A stretch of DNA of 64,000 nt from assembly GCA_945901615.1 (NCBI GenBank), contig CAMDLI010000005.1, forward strand, positions 1 to 64,000, written 5' to 3'. Below the pieces are notes generated by a model. The model worked only from the letters and a program-made list of their open reading frames with translations, had not been told where the DNA came from and did no database searches. Shown here piece after piece: positions 39,801 through 49,373 of the stretch. Each line of letters starts with the position of its first letter. Positions within the stretch are counted from its first letter, which is position 1. A program made the translations under genes and the position numbers. The DNA is from Spirosoma fluviale. GTDB lineage: Bacteria; Bacteroidota; Bacteroidia; Cytophagales; Cyclobacteriaceae.

Positions 39801-40929
39801 ACAAAATAAAGCCATAAACCTCTCCATAAAGGGCTTAGCAGAACCTATTCGTGACTTTAGAATAACCTTAGAGGCCAACAAACGAGAAATTGGAGACTAC
39901 AGTGAAATCTTTAGAAATAGTGTCGCCAGTCCGGGTACCTTCGAATCACTGAGTCCAAGTCGCATGGGATCTTACAGCATCTCCACCGTCCTAATTGGAA
40001 CCACATTTGCAAAAAATAACGACCAAAACGAATCTGCTTTATTTACCGACTTTGAGAATTTCAGGGCCATCTTCAAACAACGCCTAGATCAACAAACTAC
40101 TGCAGCTGGAGAATTCCCGATTAATGGACAGGATGTCTTGATTCCTTCCTTCTTGGCGGCCTATCGAGGCCAAGACCCTTCTACTGCGAATCTGAATCCA
40201 TTCCCAAAAACACCTTTGCCTAACTGGCGCGTGGATTACCGAGGGCTATCTCGATTGAAGGGACTTAGCGATCTTTTCAGCAGCATCAACCTGACCCATG
40301 CCTACAGCTCGACCTACGATGTGAGCAACTTCTCCAATTCCCTTCAATACCAAAAAGGCTTGGAGCTATTTAACACACTGCAACAGATTCAACGTCCAAA
40401 CCTCACCAATCTAGAAGGACAATTCATCCCAATCTACATTTTGAATCAGGTCGTGTTGACCGAACGATTTGCTCCACTTATTGGTGTGGATGTCTTGACC
40501 AAGCAGCGCATGAATATTGCTATAAACTACAATAGAGAGCGCAATTTGGGCTTGAATTTCTCCAATTCCCAAATCACCGAGCAGTCCAGCAGTGATTTTG
40601 GATTGACACTCTCCTACACCAAGGCGGGAGTGAAAATTCCATTTAAAATAAGTGGACAGCAGAAGATTTTAAAGAACGACCTCCAAATGCGTCTGGACAC
40701 CAAGGTGGGCAACACCCAACAGGTGCAACGGAAAATAGAAGAAAAAGCGACGGTCACGAATGGAAATTTCAACTTCCAATTTAGACCCACGCTTAGTTAT
40801 GTAATCAATCGAAGCTTGAATCTGACGCTATACTTTGAGCGAACAGTAAATGATCCACGCGTAACTACCGCCTACAGAAGATCAAATACTGCTTTTGGAG
40901 GGCAATTGAGATTTAATTTATCCCAATAG
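33805..40929 (+). CDS. sprA: Type IX secretion / gliding motility outer-membrane translocon protein SprA
   Basis: 2374 aa; signal-like N-terminus, [51 protein letters not shown], located after ruvA; TTG start. Confidence 0.95.
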   Translation: MKVQDLRIFLTNPIGGITILLGLLLAFLPISTLQAQQTANPKSRIDSLNERRLAPSFLLWQTRRTAPLYPYRNPFLTQKSPFFPSSPVNRDVQVLMDSTLKYQVVDQLDSTRLGNQQEYEFDKFAQLQEFQVRQDYWKTRSRGIDGESAVEGRRLIPPITMSPTFDRIFGGDSINIIPTGYVNLDFGAIFRRIDNPTIPIRQQKNGNFNFQQQIQMAVNGNLGQKLKIGANFDSNNSFDFQNQLKLEYDGFDEDIIQSIELGNVSLPIQNRLIQGAQNLFGVKTEMKFGKLNVTAVASTQRGRRDNLVIDANGQGRAFDIQGSKYDENRHFFLSHFFRENYERWLKGLPQVTSGVNITRVEVYVMNRATNTETLRNFAAFMDLGEGKVLLNSKNPAIGPGTATSPASNGANRLYASISGSPVYRPFDSGARALEGDLGIKKGVDFEQINGARKLDQTEFFFNGQLGFISLFRRLQNDEVIAVSYEYTYNGQVFKVGELTEDYQSRGEDELIFLKLLRPARINTRVPTWDLMMKNIYSLNASQVARDGFQLQVIYRDDRTGLDNPSLLEGAKVKDIPLIRLTGLDNLNPQNDPAPDGNFDFVEGITMLSDRGLLIFPVLEPFGSNLARKFNPDERVLQEKYVYDTLYQTTQADAELVTRLNKFFIKGRLTAGSASEIQLPGLNISPGSVTVQAGNIPLTEGVDFTIDYNIGRLVIINDAILQSGKQINVSFEKADLVSFQTRSLLGTRLDYIANKKLTLGGTFLFLNERPNVSRIATGNETLRNSLWGLDVNYNSESRFLTKLADALPFTDTKEKSLVQFNAEFAHLIPGTSNTVNGDAASYIDDFEAAVTPFYLGAQANQNWKLASTPKTEDNRFDLSNQTEDNLGSGYRRARLAWYNIDNIFYRDGGPGVPSNITAQDRRNHYVRRVIPQEIFKNQDREVILVPQPLFELAFFPQERGMYNYNPGLTAAGLLPNPRQNYGGVTRAITTEVDFDRTNIEYVEFWMMDPFLPGENGKVLDGIFNQNNTTGGKLFLNLGDISEDVIKDGSHAFENGLPADGNPAETAANEWGRITRQQFLLPAFDNSATARANQDVGFDGLKNEDEASYFKGRFLDRLSISPAAKNALTQDVSADGFQYYLDSKFDQANTKILERYKKINGNEGNTPISADQNLPYTPSGTNVPDNEDLNTDNTINELENYYEYEIDLRPGQLKVGNNYIVDQVTHTEGGEKVNWYLFRIPVRQPDRVQGDISGFKSIRWMRTYLTDFQQPVVLRMAEFRMVGSQWRAFQESLFERGFFELPEPDNSNLTVDVVNIEQNAQGSATSSPYVLPPGIQRDRDNTSVIERRLNEQSLRLCVEDLAPKDARAVFKNINIDLVQYERIKLFFHANSEDARDGEVSAFLRLGTDYTDNYYEIEVPLKISSLGSNDPRIVWPEANEIDIAIQEIVGLKAERDNTQSPLTLPFSKMIRQYKVTVMGRPELNQVQGMMIGVRNPGKGIGSSKSICLWANELRVTGFTKTNGWAANAYLNTKIADVAVVSASIRHNSIGFGGLETKLSQRSRQATTNYDISTNVEVDKLLPKGLGVSIPLYFSVENSSTRPEYDPLNPDVPFEVALEKFANTADKDAYRDIALDQLSRKNISLNNVRKLKKNQEAPSRIYDLSNLAFSYATGTVTQTNAQLQNYNFKTNKGNVTYSYQPKELKIAPFEKSEGMKNPYLKLIKDINLNLSPTLLLARMDVDRRFTRSQYRNDQLSTSGVDPLFQKSFFMNRSFNINWDLSSSLRAELAASAAAVVDEPEGDLDTQAKIDSVKANFLRFGRATNYNHSATVNYTLPFAKLPITDWIQTDYRHLSTYTWQTGAIGQRDTLGNVIQNTREQTLSGKLDLIKLYNKSKSLAAINAPSRPSIPGRASTNASDTIGTPLTRRILKLAMMLKEITFNYGIIEGTFLPGYMPNTGLLGMDRAWENPGWAFVFGSQNPILRYQLGQNGNMAPSPELTQSFRQNKAINLSIKGLAEPIRDFRITLEANKREIGDYSEIFRNSVASPGTFESLSPSRMGSYSISTVLIGTTFAKNNDQNESALFTDFENFRAIFKQRLDQQTTAAGEFPINGQDVLIPSFLAAYRGQDPSTANLNPFPKTPLPNWRVDYRGLSRLKGLSDLFSSINLTHAYSSTYDVSNFSNSLQYQKGLELFNTLQQIQRPNLTNLEGQFIPIYILNQVVLTERFAPLIGVDVLTKQRMNIAINYNRERNLGLNFSNSQITEQSSSDFGLTLSYTKAGVKIPFKISGQQKILKNDLQMRLDTKVGNTQQVQRKIEEKATVTNGNFNFQFRPTLSYVINRSLNLTLYFERTVNDPRVTTAYRRSNTAFGGQLRFNLSQ

Positions 40930-40981
40930 ATTTCAATCTCTCCCGAATACTTTTAATTTTGAGAGAATTAAAAAAATCATC

Positions 40982-41359
40982 ATGAATTTTCCAGTAGAAC
41001 TTAAGTACACCAAAGACCACGAGTGGGTCAAAATCGACGGAGATATTGCCACCATTGGCGTCACTGACTTTGCTCAAAAAGAGTTGGGTGACATCGTATA
41101 TGTGGAAGTAGAAACCATTGGAGAAACTATTGAAGCAGGAGAAGTATTTGGGACTGTAGAAGCGGTAAAAACTGTTTCTGACCTATTCATGCCAGTTACC
41201 GGAGAAATTCTTGAATTCAATGATGAATTGGAATCCTCTCCAGAGCTTGTCAACGACGCTCCCTACACCGAAGGTTGGATGGTGAAGGTCAAAATTACTG
41301 GAGCTCTTCCAGCAGATCTTTTGGATGCAGCATCCTACAAAGATCTTATTGGAGAATAA
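40982..41359 (+). CDS. gcvH: Glycine cleavage system H protein
   Basis: [57 protein letters not shown] (lipoyl-lysine). Confidence 0.97.
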   Translation: MNFPVELKYTKDHEWVKIDGDIATIGVTDFAQKELGDIVYVEVETIGETIEAGEVFGTVEAVKTVSDLFMPVTGEILEFNDELESSPELVNDAPYTEGWMVKVKITGALPADLLDAASYKDLIGE

Positions 41360-41365
41360 ATCAGC

Positions 41366-41740
41366 ATGAGTCGGAAAGTCTGGTATGGAGCCTGGTTGAG
41401 CACTTGTTGCCTTGCTATGCTTATGCCAGGAACTGCCTTACCTGATGTATCAGTAGTTAGCTTTCAAGATAAAATTATCCATTACATTGTCTTTTTTGTA
41501 CTCGCTTACCTAGGAACAGGGGTTGGCATCCACAAGAAAGTTGGCGATTGGAGAAAAAACCGGCTTTGGTTGAACTTCATGCTGTTGGCTTTCATTCCAA
41601 GCATTAGTTTAGAAACCGCTCAACACCTAATCCCTAATCGGAGCTTTGATTTAAATGATCTAACTATCAATGTGTTAGGTATTATTTCGGGATTATTTGG
41701 ATATTTATATCGTCCTTCTTGTAAATTCATTTTGGATTAA
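41366..41740 (+). CDS. VanZ family protein
   Basis: 124 aa membrane protein; DKIIHYIVFFVLAYLG...ETAQHLIPNRSFDLNDLTINVLGIISG. Confidence 0.88.
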   Translation: MSRKVWYGAWLSTCCLAMLMPGTALPDVSVVSFQDKIIHYIVFFVLAYLGTGVGIHKKVGDWRKNRLWLNFMLLAFIPSISLETAQHLIPNRSFDLNDLTINVLGIISGLFGYLYRPSCKFILD

Positions 41741-41808
41741 TCTCCAATAATTCTTACACTTGCTATAGAAAATAAAACCGATTAACCTTTACATAAACAA
41801 AATTCATC

Positions 41809-42492
41809 ATGGAAGTAAAAAAGACTCCTAAAGCTGACTTGAACAAAAGTGTGGGTATGTTTACCAACTTGGGTCTTGCAGTAGCAGTTGGTCTCACTTT
41901 GGCTGCCTTCGAATACAAGTCTTACGATGATAGCGCCCTAAAAGATTTAGGTGAAAGTGCAGATAATTTCGAAGACATTATAGATGTACCCATCACCCAG
42001 CAGCCACCACCACCACCGCCACCACCACCAATGGAACAGCCTGTGATCCAAGAGATTCCTGATGAGGTGAAAATCGAAGAAAAAATCGATGTAAACTTTG
42101 ACGTAGACGTGAAAGAAACCACGGTGATCAAAGAAGTGGCCATCAAAGAAGTGGTAATCGAAGAAGAAAAAGCCGATGTCATCTTTGACGTAGTAGAAAC
42201 TCAGCCTAACCCTCCTGGAGGAATGTCTGGCTGGAATAAATATCTTGCTGATAACCTCAAATACCCAACTCAAGCTAGAAGAATGGGTGTTGAAGGTACA
42301 GTAATTGTTGTATTCGTTATCAACACCGATGGATCCATTCAAGACGTTGAAGTTTTGAGAGGTATCGGCGGAGGTTGCGACGAAGAAGCAGTGAAAATTG
42401 TAAAAGCAGCTCCTAAGTGGGATCCCGGAAAGCAAAGAGGTAAGCCAGTTCGTACGCGAATGAGACTACCGATCCGATTCAAACTTGGATAA
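41809..42492 (+). CDS. tonB: Energy transducer TonB
   Basis: N-terminal TM, Pro9 linker, C-terminal YPTQARRMGVEGTVIVVFVINTDGSIQDVEVLRGIGGGCDEEAVKIVKAAPKWDPGKQRGKPV. Confidence 0.94.
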   Translation: MEVKKTPKADLNKSVGMFTNLGLAVAVGLTLAAFEYKSYDDSALKDLGESADNFEDIIDVPITQQPPPPPPPPPMEQPVIQEIPDEVKIEEKIDVNFDVDVKETTVIKEVAIKEVVIEEEKADVIFDVVETQPNPPGGMSGWNKYLADNLKYPTQARRMGVEGTVIVVFVINTDGSIQDVEVLRGIGGGCDEEAVKIVKAAPKWDPGKQRGKPVRTRMRLPIRFKLG

Positions 42493-42493
42493 T

Positions 42494-42527
42494 AAAAAAG
42501 ACCCGATACCAATCGGGTCTTTTTTTT
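42494..42527 (+). terminator. Rho-independent terminator downstream of tonB
   Basis: aaaaaagacccgataccaatcgggtctttttttt. Confidence 0.92.
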
Positions 42528-42574
42528 GCTCAATCAGCCGAACGCCTTGGCAGAAGCTCAAAAAAATGTGAATC

Positions 42575-42608
42575 AAAAAAGGCCCCGCAAATGTGCGGGG
42601 CCTTTTTT
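42575..42608. terminator. Rho-independent terminator, likely bidirectional
   Basis: aaaaaaggccccgcaaatgtgcggggcctttttt. Confidence 0.9.
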
Positions 42609-42663
42609 ATAGTATTCTAGTTAGCCCATCAACGGATGAGATTAAGGCTTGCCGTTCAAGTAA

Positions 42664-42707
42664 GTCCGCCGTGGACCGTGGACTGTCTGTCCGTTGACTT
42701 GTTGACC
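42664..42707. repeat. Repetitive block ending at the yicC stop codon
   Basis: gtccgccgtggaccgtggactgtctgtccgttgacttgttgacc: internal repeats ccgtgga/ccgtgga, ctgtctgtc, ttgacttgttgac. Confidence 0.6.
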
Positions 42708-43586
42708 TTACAGCACATTCAACGATTGCTCCTTGATTTTTTCCAGTTCATCCTTCATTTGGATGACTAACTTTTGAATCCCCGCATCATTGGCCTTTGA
42801 GCCAATGGTATTGATCTCTCGGCCAATTTCCTGGCTGATAAATCCAAGCTTCTTCCCTTGGCTCACTTCAGTGTCCATACACTTCATGAAGTAGTCAAGA
42901 TGGGTATCCAAGCGAACTAGCTCTTCATTGATGTCTATTTTCTCGAAGTAGTAAATCAGTTCTTGCTCGAAGCGATTCGCATCAAAGGCATGTTCATCCA
43001 TCCACTGAGAAAAATGCCCCCGGATCCGAGATTGGATTTTCTCTTTACGATTCGGTTCCTCCGCTTTGATGGCCTGCCATCCCTGTCGGATAAGGTCAAT
43101 GTTTTCCTTCAATTTGACAAAAAGCGAAGCTCCTTCGTCTACCCGAAAGGATTCACAGCGAATCAAAGCTTCTTCTAGGGCCACCTTTACCTGAGCCCAA
43201 TCCTCGCTATCCTCCCGATCCATGGTCGTGCTCACCATCACTTGAGGCGCCTGCAGCGCTAGTTTAAACAAATCAGTACCCTTTTCCCCTACAGAAGCAG
43301 CAAGGCGCTCAAAAGTAGCGTAGTAGGTTTTAAACAAGTCCTCATTGAGTTGAACGGGCAAGCTTTGATTGCCCTTCACCAAAAAATCAATAGAAATACT
43401 GACTTTGCCGCGGTCTAATATGGCCTGAGCCCGATTTCTGATTTCAGACTCTTTGTCCGCAAATTGTCTTGGACTGCGAATGGAAAGGTCAAGCATTTTT
43501 GAGTTGAGCGTACGGACTTCTACTTGAATGGCCAGGTGCTCGTTCTCAAATCCGGCTACGCCATAGCCAGTCATGGATTTGATCAT
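42708..43586 (-). CDS. yicC: YicC family protein (endoribonuclease YicC-like)
   Basis: MIKSMTGYGVA..., VRTLNSKMLDLSIRSPR, EELVRLDTHLDYF, GKKLGFISQEIGREINTIGSKANDAGIQKLVIQMKDELEKIKEQSLNVL. Confidence 0.95.
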   Translation of the reverse strand: MIKSMTGYGVAGFENEHLAIQVEVRTLNSKMLDLSIRSPRQFADKESEIRNRAQAILDRGKVSISIDFLVKGNQSLPVQLNEDLFKTYYATFERLAASVGEKGTDLFKLALQAPQVMVSTTMDREDSEDWAQVKVALEEALIRCESFRVDEGASLFVKLKENIDLIRQGWQAIKAEEPNRKEKIQSRIRGHFSQWMDEHAFDANRFEQELIYYFEKIDINEELVRLDTHLDYFMKCMDTEVSQGKKLGFISQEIGREINTIGSKANDAGIQKLVIQMKDELEKIKEQSLNVL

Positions 43587-43598
43587 ACGAATTAAGCT

Positions 43599-46500
43599 TT
43601 AGAAATTATACCCCAAAGTAAAGTAAAATTTCAAGTCTTCGGTTTTATAATTTCTCACAGGCCTAGCTACATCAAATTTGACGTAGTAATTCATTAGCAC
43701 GGTGCGTAGGCCAGCCCCGTAGCTTTGAAGCCATGGATTATTAAAGTTGTTCAAGACAATCACAAAAGGCGATCCTGTAGTATTGATTACTTCCGTATTT
43801 TGATCATTAACCTTTTCCCATGGTGCTGCATCATTCCATGCAGATCCAATATCATAAAAACCAACCAACTGGAAATTCTTTACAAAATTGGAGGTGATGG
43901 TCCCTCGAGTTAAATAGGAAAACAGAGGCAGTCTCAATTCAGTGGAAAAAGTTAGTGCATTTCTACCTCGGATCTCATCGTAATCAAAACCCCGAAGGTC
44001 AACAAAATCAGCAAAAAGTAAGTTGGAGTTTTCAAGCCCATATGGATTTCTAACTGGTGATGGCTCAGGCCGATTGGCGGGAGGATTGTAGAAACTATTA
44101 AACATCCAATTGTCCATCCCTCCCACTAAGTAGGTTTGTGGGTTGGAACCCATAAATGAGCCGAAATAAAATTTGGAAGCAAGGACAATATTCTTGTGGA
44201 TTTTCTGGTAGTTCCTCAGGTCCACATATAAGTTGCTAAAGGAACGATCCCCGTAATTCAGTCCTTGGTAGTGCTGAAAACCTACCTTGCCTTTAGTACC
44301 CGTGAATGCATAGAGTCCCATGGGTTCGGTACGATCATACACGAACTCCATTTTTGCTCCCGCATAGGAAACCTGCAATTCATTTAACTCTGGTATTTTG
44401 CTTAAGATTAATGAGTCCTCATACAGGTTGAAGTACTGCGTTTTGGCTATAAATGGTGCGGCATACACGCGGGAATGAATGGTAAGCGGATAGGATACTC
44501 CTGTCTCCACTTTGGTAAGCACATATTTCTGAAAACTGAAGTCTCCGTCTGTTACCCGAAGGGTTTTTCGATCATATCTGCCTCTGAAGTCAAGTCGGGA
44601 TTTTAGGTATTCGTATTCAAACCAAATGTCCCCACCCGAATCAAAGTCCAAGGAAGTCATAATTCCTCCCATAAAGAGGTGATTATCCAACACATCGGTC
44701 ATCTTGCCTTGAAGACTAATACCAAAGCCGCGAAGTGGATCTACCACAAAGCGGGAATTGATGTGGTTCGTAAAGAATTGAGTTTCCATTGGGCGAGGCC
44801 CAGTAACCATATTCTTCAAGTTTTGCTTTCGGAATGTTTCCAACAAATTACTTTTCCCTACTTCTGCATTACTGGCTACAGCCCCTGTTGAAGTTGGCGT
44901 TTTAGTAGGGATTGAATCAAAGATGTAGTTTTCTGTATTCACTCCTCTCCTAGTTTCAAATCGCAAACGATCGGTGGTCAAGGAAGATGTTTTTTTAGAA
45001 ATCGTGTCCAAGGAAGTAATGGGAGCCACAAGTTCTGGGCCTGCTAACTTTTCCTGCTTGGCTCGAGTAGCCTGCTGCGTTTTGGCCTCAAGGATCCTTC
45101 GGGCAGCAAGGCGTTCGTTTAATTCTTTTGCTTGAGCCAATTGAAGCCTTGGTGTACTTGGTGTAAATTGATCAACTCCCGTGTAGGTATCCACATACAG
45201 CTCGGACTCTTTCCCATTACGGACAGCATAGGCTAGCTTATTCATTCTGGAATTCACATCAAACACCTCTATACTTGTATCAAAGGAGGAAATTTGGGTT
45301 GAAACTTGATTTCCAATGTTATGCTTTACCAGGTTAGAGATCCCACTCAGGTCACTCAAAAAAACCAAGTTGTTGGAATTGACCTTTCTGGGAAATGTAT
45401 TCTTGCTATTCGCATTGGTCAACTTGGTATACACCGTGGTATCCTTCAGTACTTGAACTCGATACAAATTGTATTGGGCTGGGAAATTAGCCAATACAGG
45501 AGCTTTTTGTAGGACCGAATCTGGCAATTCTGTAAAGTTGCTCGAATACACAATCGTCGAATCATTCAAGAAAACAGGGGTCAGCTCATCAAAAATATTG
45601 TCAGTGAGGCGTTTGCCCTGCCCTCTTAAATTTAGGGTGTAGAGATCTGTCTTTCCATTTGAAATAGCAGAAAGAACCATGTTCTTCCCCGACTCATTAA
45701 AATCAAAACTAAGGATCTGAGTAATGTTGCGCAGAAATACCTTATCTCGAGAAGAACCATCCAAGGATCGTTGCCTCAAAGTTGTCAACCCACGCTTGAA
45801 TGTAGCGATCGCTAAAGTTGCTGAATCCCTCCACGCAATGACAGGCGCATGCAAGTTCGGTGGCAGTTCCTCATGCTTCGATCCACCCTGATAGATTCGC
45901 AGTTGAGTCCCTGAAGAGAGATCCCGAACCCAAACCGTTGCTTTACCCGCATTGTTGAGCACGTAGGCTAGGTGGAGGCCATCTGGACTAAACTTCACAT
46001 CTGTAATCGCTCCATCTACACGAGAGGAAGTTGCGGCAATCGCTTTTTTGGAATCTAAGGTTTTGAAATTACTGTAAACCGGCTCATTGACTTTTAAATA
46101 GAATTGCTGCCAATCGGTAAGAAATGATTTGATATTGATACCAATCGTATTTGCAATGCTGTTTTCTTCACTTCTATTGATTCGAGAAAGATTGAGGATA
46201 CTGGAAACATACCTCCTCCCATATTTTTCTGAGATGTAGTTCCAAATGGATTGCCCTACAAGTCCTGCCTCTAAATCAGTAAGCGTATGTAACTTTGGAT
46301 TGGTGGTATTCTTTAAATAGCGCCGGATGTAATCGTCCATTTCGCGGCTCCAGCCTTTGGCTAGGTAATTTGCTATCCCGTCGACATACCAATCTGGAAA
46401 ATTGGTAATCAAGTTGGCTTGAAAGGCATCCGCAACAGAGGCTCCATACAGCATCTCTCGTACAATGACCTTGGAGGTGGCAAACAACAAGTCTTCTTTG

Positions 46501-46910
46501 AATAAATCCATCCGCCCCTTGTAGGCTACCTCTGCGACAAGACGCGTAAATTTGGTTTGTCCCTCTTCGGTATATTGCTCCGCATTGAGGTCCAAATTAC
46601 TTTGAAGTCGTTCTTCTGGGGAATTGTAAAGGTAAATTCTGGGCTTGGTGTAGGCTACATACCCAATGTTTTGAGTCAACTTATTGAATTCAGACTCTAA
46701 AAACTCAATGGCCATCTTGGCATTTACGCCACCTTTGTCGTAATAATAGACTTCAAAATTGGCTGAAGTATAGAAATACCATTTGAACTCCTTGTGCTGA
46801 ACACGGTTTTTGCCAAAGCGCTCCTGGTCAAATTGAGCCCATGCTTCTGTCCCGCAGCCAAGAAAGAGGATTAAAAGAAGGTATCGAAATACACGCATTC
46901 GCATTTCCAA
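43599..46910 (-). CDS. Large secreted protein: peptidase MA-like N-terminus, PD40/TolB-like beta-propeller, C-terminal outer-membrane beta-barrel
   Basis: 1103 aa; signal peptide, NFEVYYYDKGG...FPDWYVDGIANYLAKGWS, DVKFSPDGLHLAYVLNNAGKATVWVRDL repeats, C-terminal barrel-like YYVKFDVARPVRNYKTEDLKFYFTLGYNF. Confidence 0.8.
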   Translation of the reverse strand: MEMRMRVFRYLLLILFLGCGTEAWAQFDQERFGKNRVQHKEFKWYFYTSANFEVYYYDKGGVNAKMAIEFLESEFNKLTQNIGYVAYTKPRIYLYNSPEERLQSNLDLNAEQYTEEGQTKFTRLVAEVAYKGRMDLFKEDLLFATSKVIVREMLYGASVADAFQANLITNFPDWYVDGIANYLAKGWSREMDDYIRRYLKNTTNPKLHTLTDLEAGLVGQSIWNYISEKYGRRYVSSILNLSRINRSEENSIANTIGINIKSFLTDWQQFYLKVNEPVYSNFKTLDSKKAIAATSSRVDGAITDVKFSPDGLHLAYVLNNAGKATVWVRDLSSGTQLRIYQGGSKHEELPPNLHAPVIAWRDSATLAIATFKRGLTTLRQRSLDGSSRDKVFLRNITQILSFDFNESGKNMVLSAISNGKTDLYTLNLRGQGKRLTDNIFDELTPVFLNDSTIVYSSNFTELPDSVLQKAPVLANFPAQYNLYRVQVLKDTTVYTKLTNANSKNTFPRKVNSNNLVFLSDLSGISNLVKHNIGNQVSTQISSFDTSIEVFDVNSRMNKLAYAVRNGKESELYVDTYTGVDQFTPSTPRLQLAQAKELNERLAARRILEAKTQQATRAKQEKLAGPELVAPITSLDTISKKTSSLTTDRLRFETRRGVNTENYIFDSIPTKTPTSTGAVASNAEVGKSNLLETFRKQNLKNMVTGPRPMETQFFTNHINSRFVVDPLRGFGISLQGKMTDVLDNHLFMGGIMTSLDFDSGGDIWFEYEYLKSRLDFRGRYDRKTLRVTDGDFSFQKYVLTKVETGVSYPLTIHSRVYAAPFIAKTQYFNLYEDSLILSKIPELNELQVSYAGAKMEFVYDRTEPMGLYAFTGTKGKVGFQHYQGLNYGDRSFSNLYVDLRNYQKIHKNIVLASKFYFGSFMGSNPQTYLVGGMDNWMFNSFYNPPANRPEPSPVRNPYGLENSNLLFADFVDLRGFDYDEIRGRNALTFSTELRLPLFSYLTRGTITSNFVKNFQLVGFYDIGSAWNDAAPWEKVNDQNTEVINTTGSPFVIVLNNFNNPWLQSYGAGLRTVLMNYYVKFDVARPVRNYKTEDLKFYFTLGYNF

Positions 46911-46925
46911 CGATAGAGTTAGGTT

Positions 46926-47975
46926 TTAAATATAGGTAAAATACCGAGAGATCGAAACTTCCTCCGGTAGTGGATGCCCTTCCAAAAGAAAATCCCGCAT
47001 TACTGCACTAAAATAAGGAACCAAAGACACACCCTTAGCACCAAATCCATTGAAGATGTAAACGCTTTGTGCTTCAGGATGTTTCCCTAAAAATGGTTTT
47101 CTATCTTTTGTTGCAGGACGAATCCCCACTTTGTGTCCACAAATCTCTTGAACCGGCACACGAACCACCTCGGTCAACTTTTCCAACAACTCCTTTTTTG
47201 CTGTTTCTGTTGGCCCTACCTCTAGATCATGCCAGGTATAGGTGGACCCTACCCTAAAATTCCCATTGGCCAAAGGCACGCGAAAAACACCTCGATTGAC
47301 AATAAAGGGGGGCGAAAAATTCTGCTTCAATTCTAAGATCTCCCCTTTGACTGGAGCAAAAGGTAAAAATGAAAAAAATCGGGACTCCATCGCACCCAAT
47401 CCATTGCAATAAATCAATGCCTTTGCCTTGTGGTCTCCATACCTCCAGCCTGCCTCCCCTTCCTGCTGCAACTTTTCTTCCTGATACGTTTCCTGAATTA
47501 ATCTATCTCCAAAATAGGCAACCATACCCTCCAAAAAAGTAGGAAGGTCTAGCCACCCAGAAAGCTGAAGCTTCACCCCTCCAAAAGGATCTTTGAGGTT
47601 TTCATGCTGGCTCTCCACCTCAATTTTTTGAACAAAAGGCTGTAACGCAGGATCGCTCGAATGACCCATCCATTCATTTTGCTCTTCGATAGATAGAAAA
47701 GGCCGATAAATGGTTTGTTGGGTCAGGAATTTTCTTCCAGTCACCTCTTCTAGCTCCTGGTAAAAAGGCACTATTTCAGGAAATAAGAGTTCCCCCTTCC
47801 AAGTTTTGACCATTTTCCTTCCTGTTACAGGATTGAATAAACCGGCCGCCACCTGACTGCTTCGATTCGCTGCCGGCTGATCTAGCAGCACCACTTTTTT
47901 ACCTTCCTTGATTAATCGATAGGCTAAGGCAGAGCCTGCCAATCCTTGTCCAATGATTAAAAAATCAATTTCCAT
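46926..47975 (-). CDS. FAD-dependent oxidoreductase (DAO family)
   Basis: MEIDFLIIGQGLAGSALAYRLIKEGKKVVLLD (GxGxxG Rossmann), VGIRPATKDRKPFLGKHPE, FNGFGAKGVSLVPYFS. Confidence 0.9.
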   Translation of the reverse strand: MEIDFLIIGQGLAGSALAYRLIKEGKKVVLLDQPAANRSSQVAAGLFNPVTGRKMVKTWKGELLFPEIVPFYQELEEVTGRKFLTQQTIYRPFLSIEEQNEWMGHSSDPALQPFVQKIEVESQHENLKDPFGGVKLQLSGWLDLPTFLEGMVAYFGDRLIQETYQEEKLQQEGEAGWRYGDHKAKALIYCNGLGAMESRFFSFLPFAPVKGEILELKQNFSPPFIVNRGVFRVPLANGNFRVGSTYTWHDLEVGPTETAKKELLEKLTEVVRVPVQEICGHKVGIRPATKDRKPFLGKHPEAQSVYIFNGFGAKGVSLVPYFSAVMRDFLLEGHPLPEEVSISRYFTYI

Positions 47976-48030
47976 GTCCTAAATTAAGCCCATAATTCTT
48001 TACTTTGCTTTAATCTCTTCGACTTTTCAC

Positions 48031-48684
48031 ATGCTTCACATCAAGTGCTTCACCTTCAACGCTTTTCAAGAGAATACTTACCTGCTTTACGATGAGGAGG
48101 GCACAGCCACACTTATTGATCCAGGATGCTACACCGAAGAAGAAAAAAGGGAGTTGGAAGCATTTATCGTTGAAGAAGGACTGCAAGTCACACAACTGTT
48201 AAATACTCACTGCCACATCGACCATGTGCTAGGCAATGCCTGGGCCATAGACCGATTTCAAGTCACCTTACAGATTCATGCCTTGGAAGTTCCGGTTCTG
48301 AAATCAGTGGAAGTATACGCCCCCAACTATGGCTTTAGAGACTATGTGCCCTCTACGGCAAGCTCCTTTCTAACAGAAGGTCAAGAAATTCAAGTTGGCA
48401 AAGAAATAGTACGCTGTATTTTTGTTCCAGGACATGCGCCAGGTCACTTGGTGTTCTACCATGAAGCGAGCAAGCGATGCATTGCAGGTGATGCGCTCTT
48501 CAGAGGAAGCATTGGCCGCACTGACTTACCAGGTGGGAATCATGCCCTGCTCCTAGAAAAAATCAAATCCCAGCTATTTGTACTCCCGGAAGAAACACTG
48601 ATTTTCCCTGGCCATGGCCCAGAAACAAGCATTGGTTTTGAGAAAAAAAACAACCCCTTTGTAGGTCTAAAAGCATACTCGTGA
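48031..48684 (+). CDS. MBL-fold metallo-hydrolase (glyoxalase II-like)
   Basis: LLNTHCHIDHVLGNAWA, VPGHAPGHLVFYHEASKRCIAGDALFRGSIGRTDLPGG, FPGHGPETSIGFEKKNNPF. Confidence 0.95.
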   Translation: MLHIKCFTFNAFQENTYLLYDEEGTATLIDPGCYTEEEKRELEAFIVEEGLQVTQLLNTHCHIDHVLGNAWAIDRFQVTLQIHALEVPVLKSVEVYAPNYGFRDYVPSTASSFLTEGQEIQVGKEIVRCIFVPGHAPGHLVFYHEASKRCIAGDALFRGSIGRTDLPGGNHALLLEKIKSQLFVLPEETLIFPGHGPETSIGFEKKNNPFVGLKAYS

Positions 48685-49373
48685 ACCTAAAAGCACAGCT
48701 CCCCAACTTCATCACGCTCCTGAATCTCCTTTCTGGTGTCTTGGGAATCCTGTGGGTTCTTGAAGGCCAGCCGCTCTATGGGGCCTATTTTGTGATTTTA
48801 TCAGCAACATTCGACTTTTTTGATGGTTTTGCAGCCCGATTGTTAAAGGTTCAAAGTGACATGGGAAAAGAGTTGGACTCCTTGGCGGATGTGGTATCCT
48901 TTGGGGTACTTCCAGGAATACTCCTGTATTCCCTTACCAAGAGCCAAACGGAGGCTAGCTTCCTTCCCTATTGCACGCTCATCATCCCCATGCTGTCTGC
49001 CTATAGACTCGCAAAATTCAATCTGGACACTCGGCAAAGTGATCGCTTCATTGGGCTCCCTACACCTGCCAATGCACTGTTGCTTACCACAATCCCTTAC
49101 CTAGCAGCCCGATGGCCTGAGTTGAGCCCCTGGCTAAGTAGTCCCATTGCTTTGGTAGTGATTGCTTGGCTGACTAGTTTACTCTTGGTTGCTGAACTAC
49201 CCCTGATTGCTTTAAAATTTAAAAACAGCAGTTTCACAGACAATTCCTACCGGTATGCCTTGCTCGTGATTGGGGCAGTTTGCCTGGTTTGGCTACAGCT
49301 AGCGGGCATCCCATTGGTGATTCTTGCCTACCTCCTACTTTCGGGGATGGAAAACATGTTGCGTAAAAAATGA
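48681..49373 (+). CDS. pssA: CDP-diacylglycerol--serine O-phosphatidyltransferase
   Basis: LPNFITLLNLLSGVLGI, DFFDGFAARLLKVQSDMGKELDSLADVVSFG (CDP-alcohol phosphotransferase motif DGxxAR..G..LDSxAD). Confidence 0.95.
   Translation: MNLKAQLPNFITLLNLLSGVLGILWVLEGQPLYGAYFVILSATFDFFDGFAARLLKVQSDMGKELDSLADVVSFGVLPGILLYSLTKSQTEASFLPYCTLIIPMLSAYRLAKFNLDTRQSDRFIGLPTPANALLLTTIPYLAARWPELSPWLSSPIALVVIAWLTSLLLVAELPLIALKFKNSSFTDNSYRYALLVIGAVCLVWLQLAGIPLVILAYLLLSGMENMLRKK

Noticed and set aside
40954-40961. TAATTTTG as promoter for gcvH
   Set aside because: Matches TAnnTTTG, but the -33 position reads TTC and the region is AT-rich; not distinguishable from chance.
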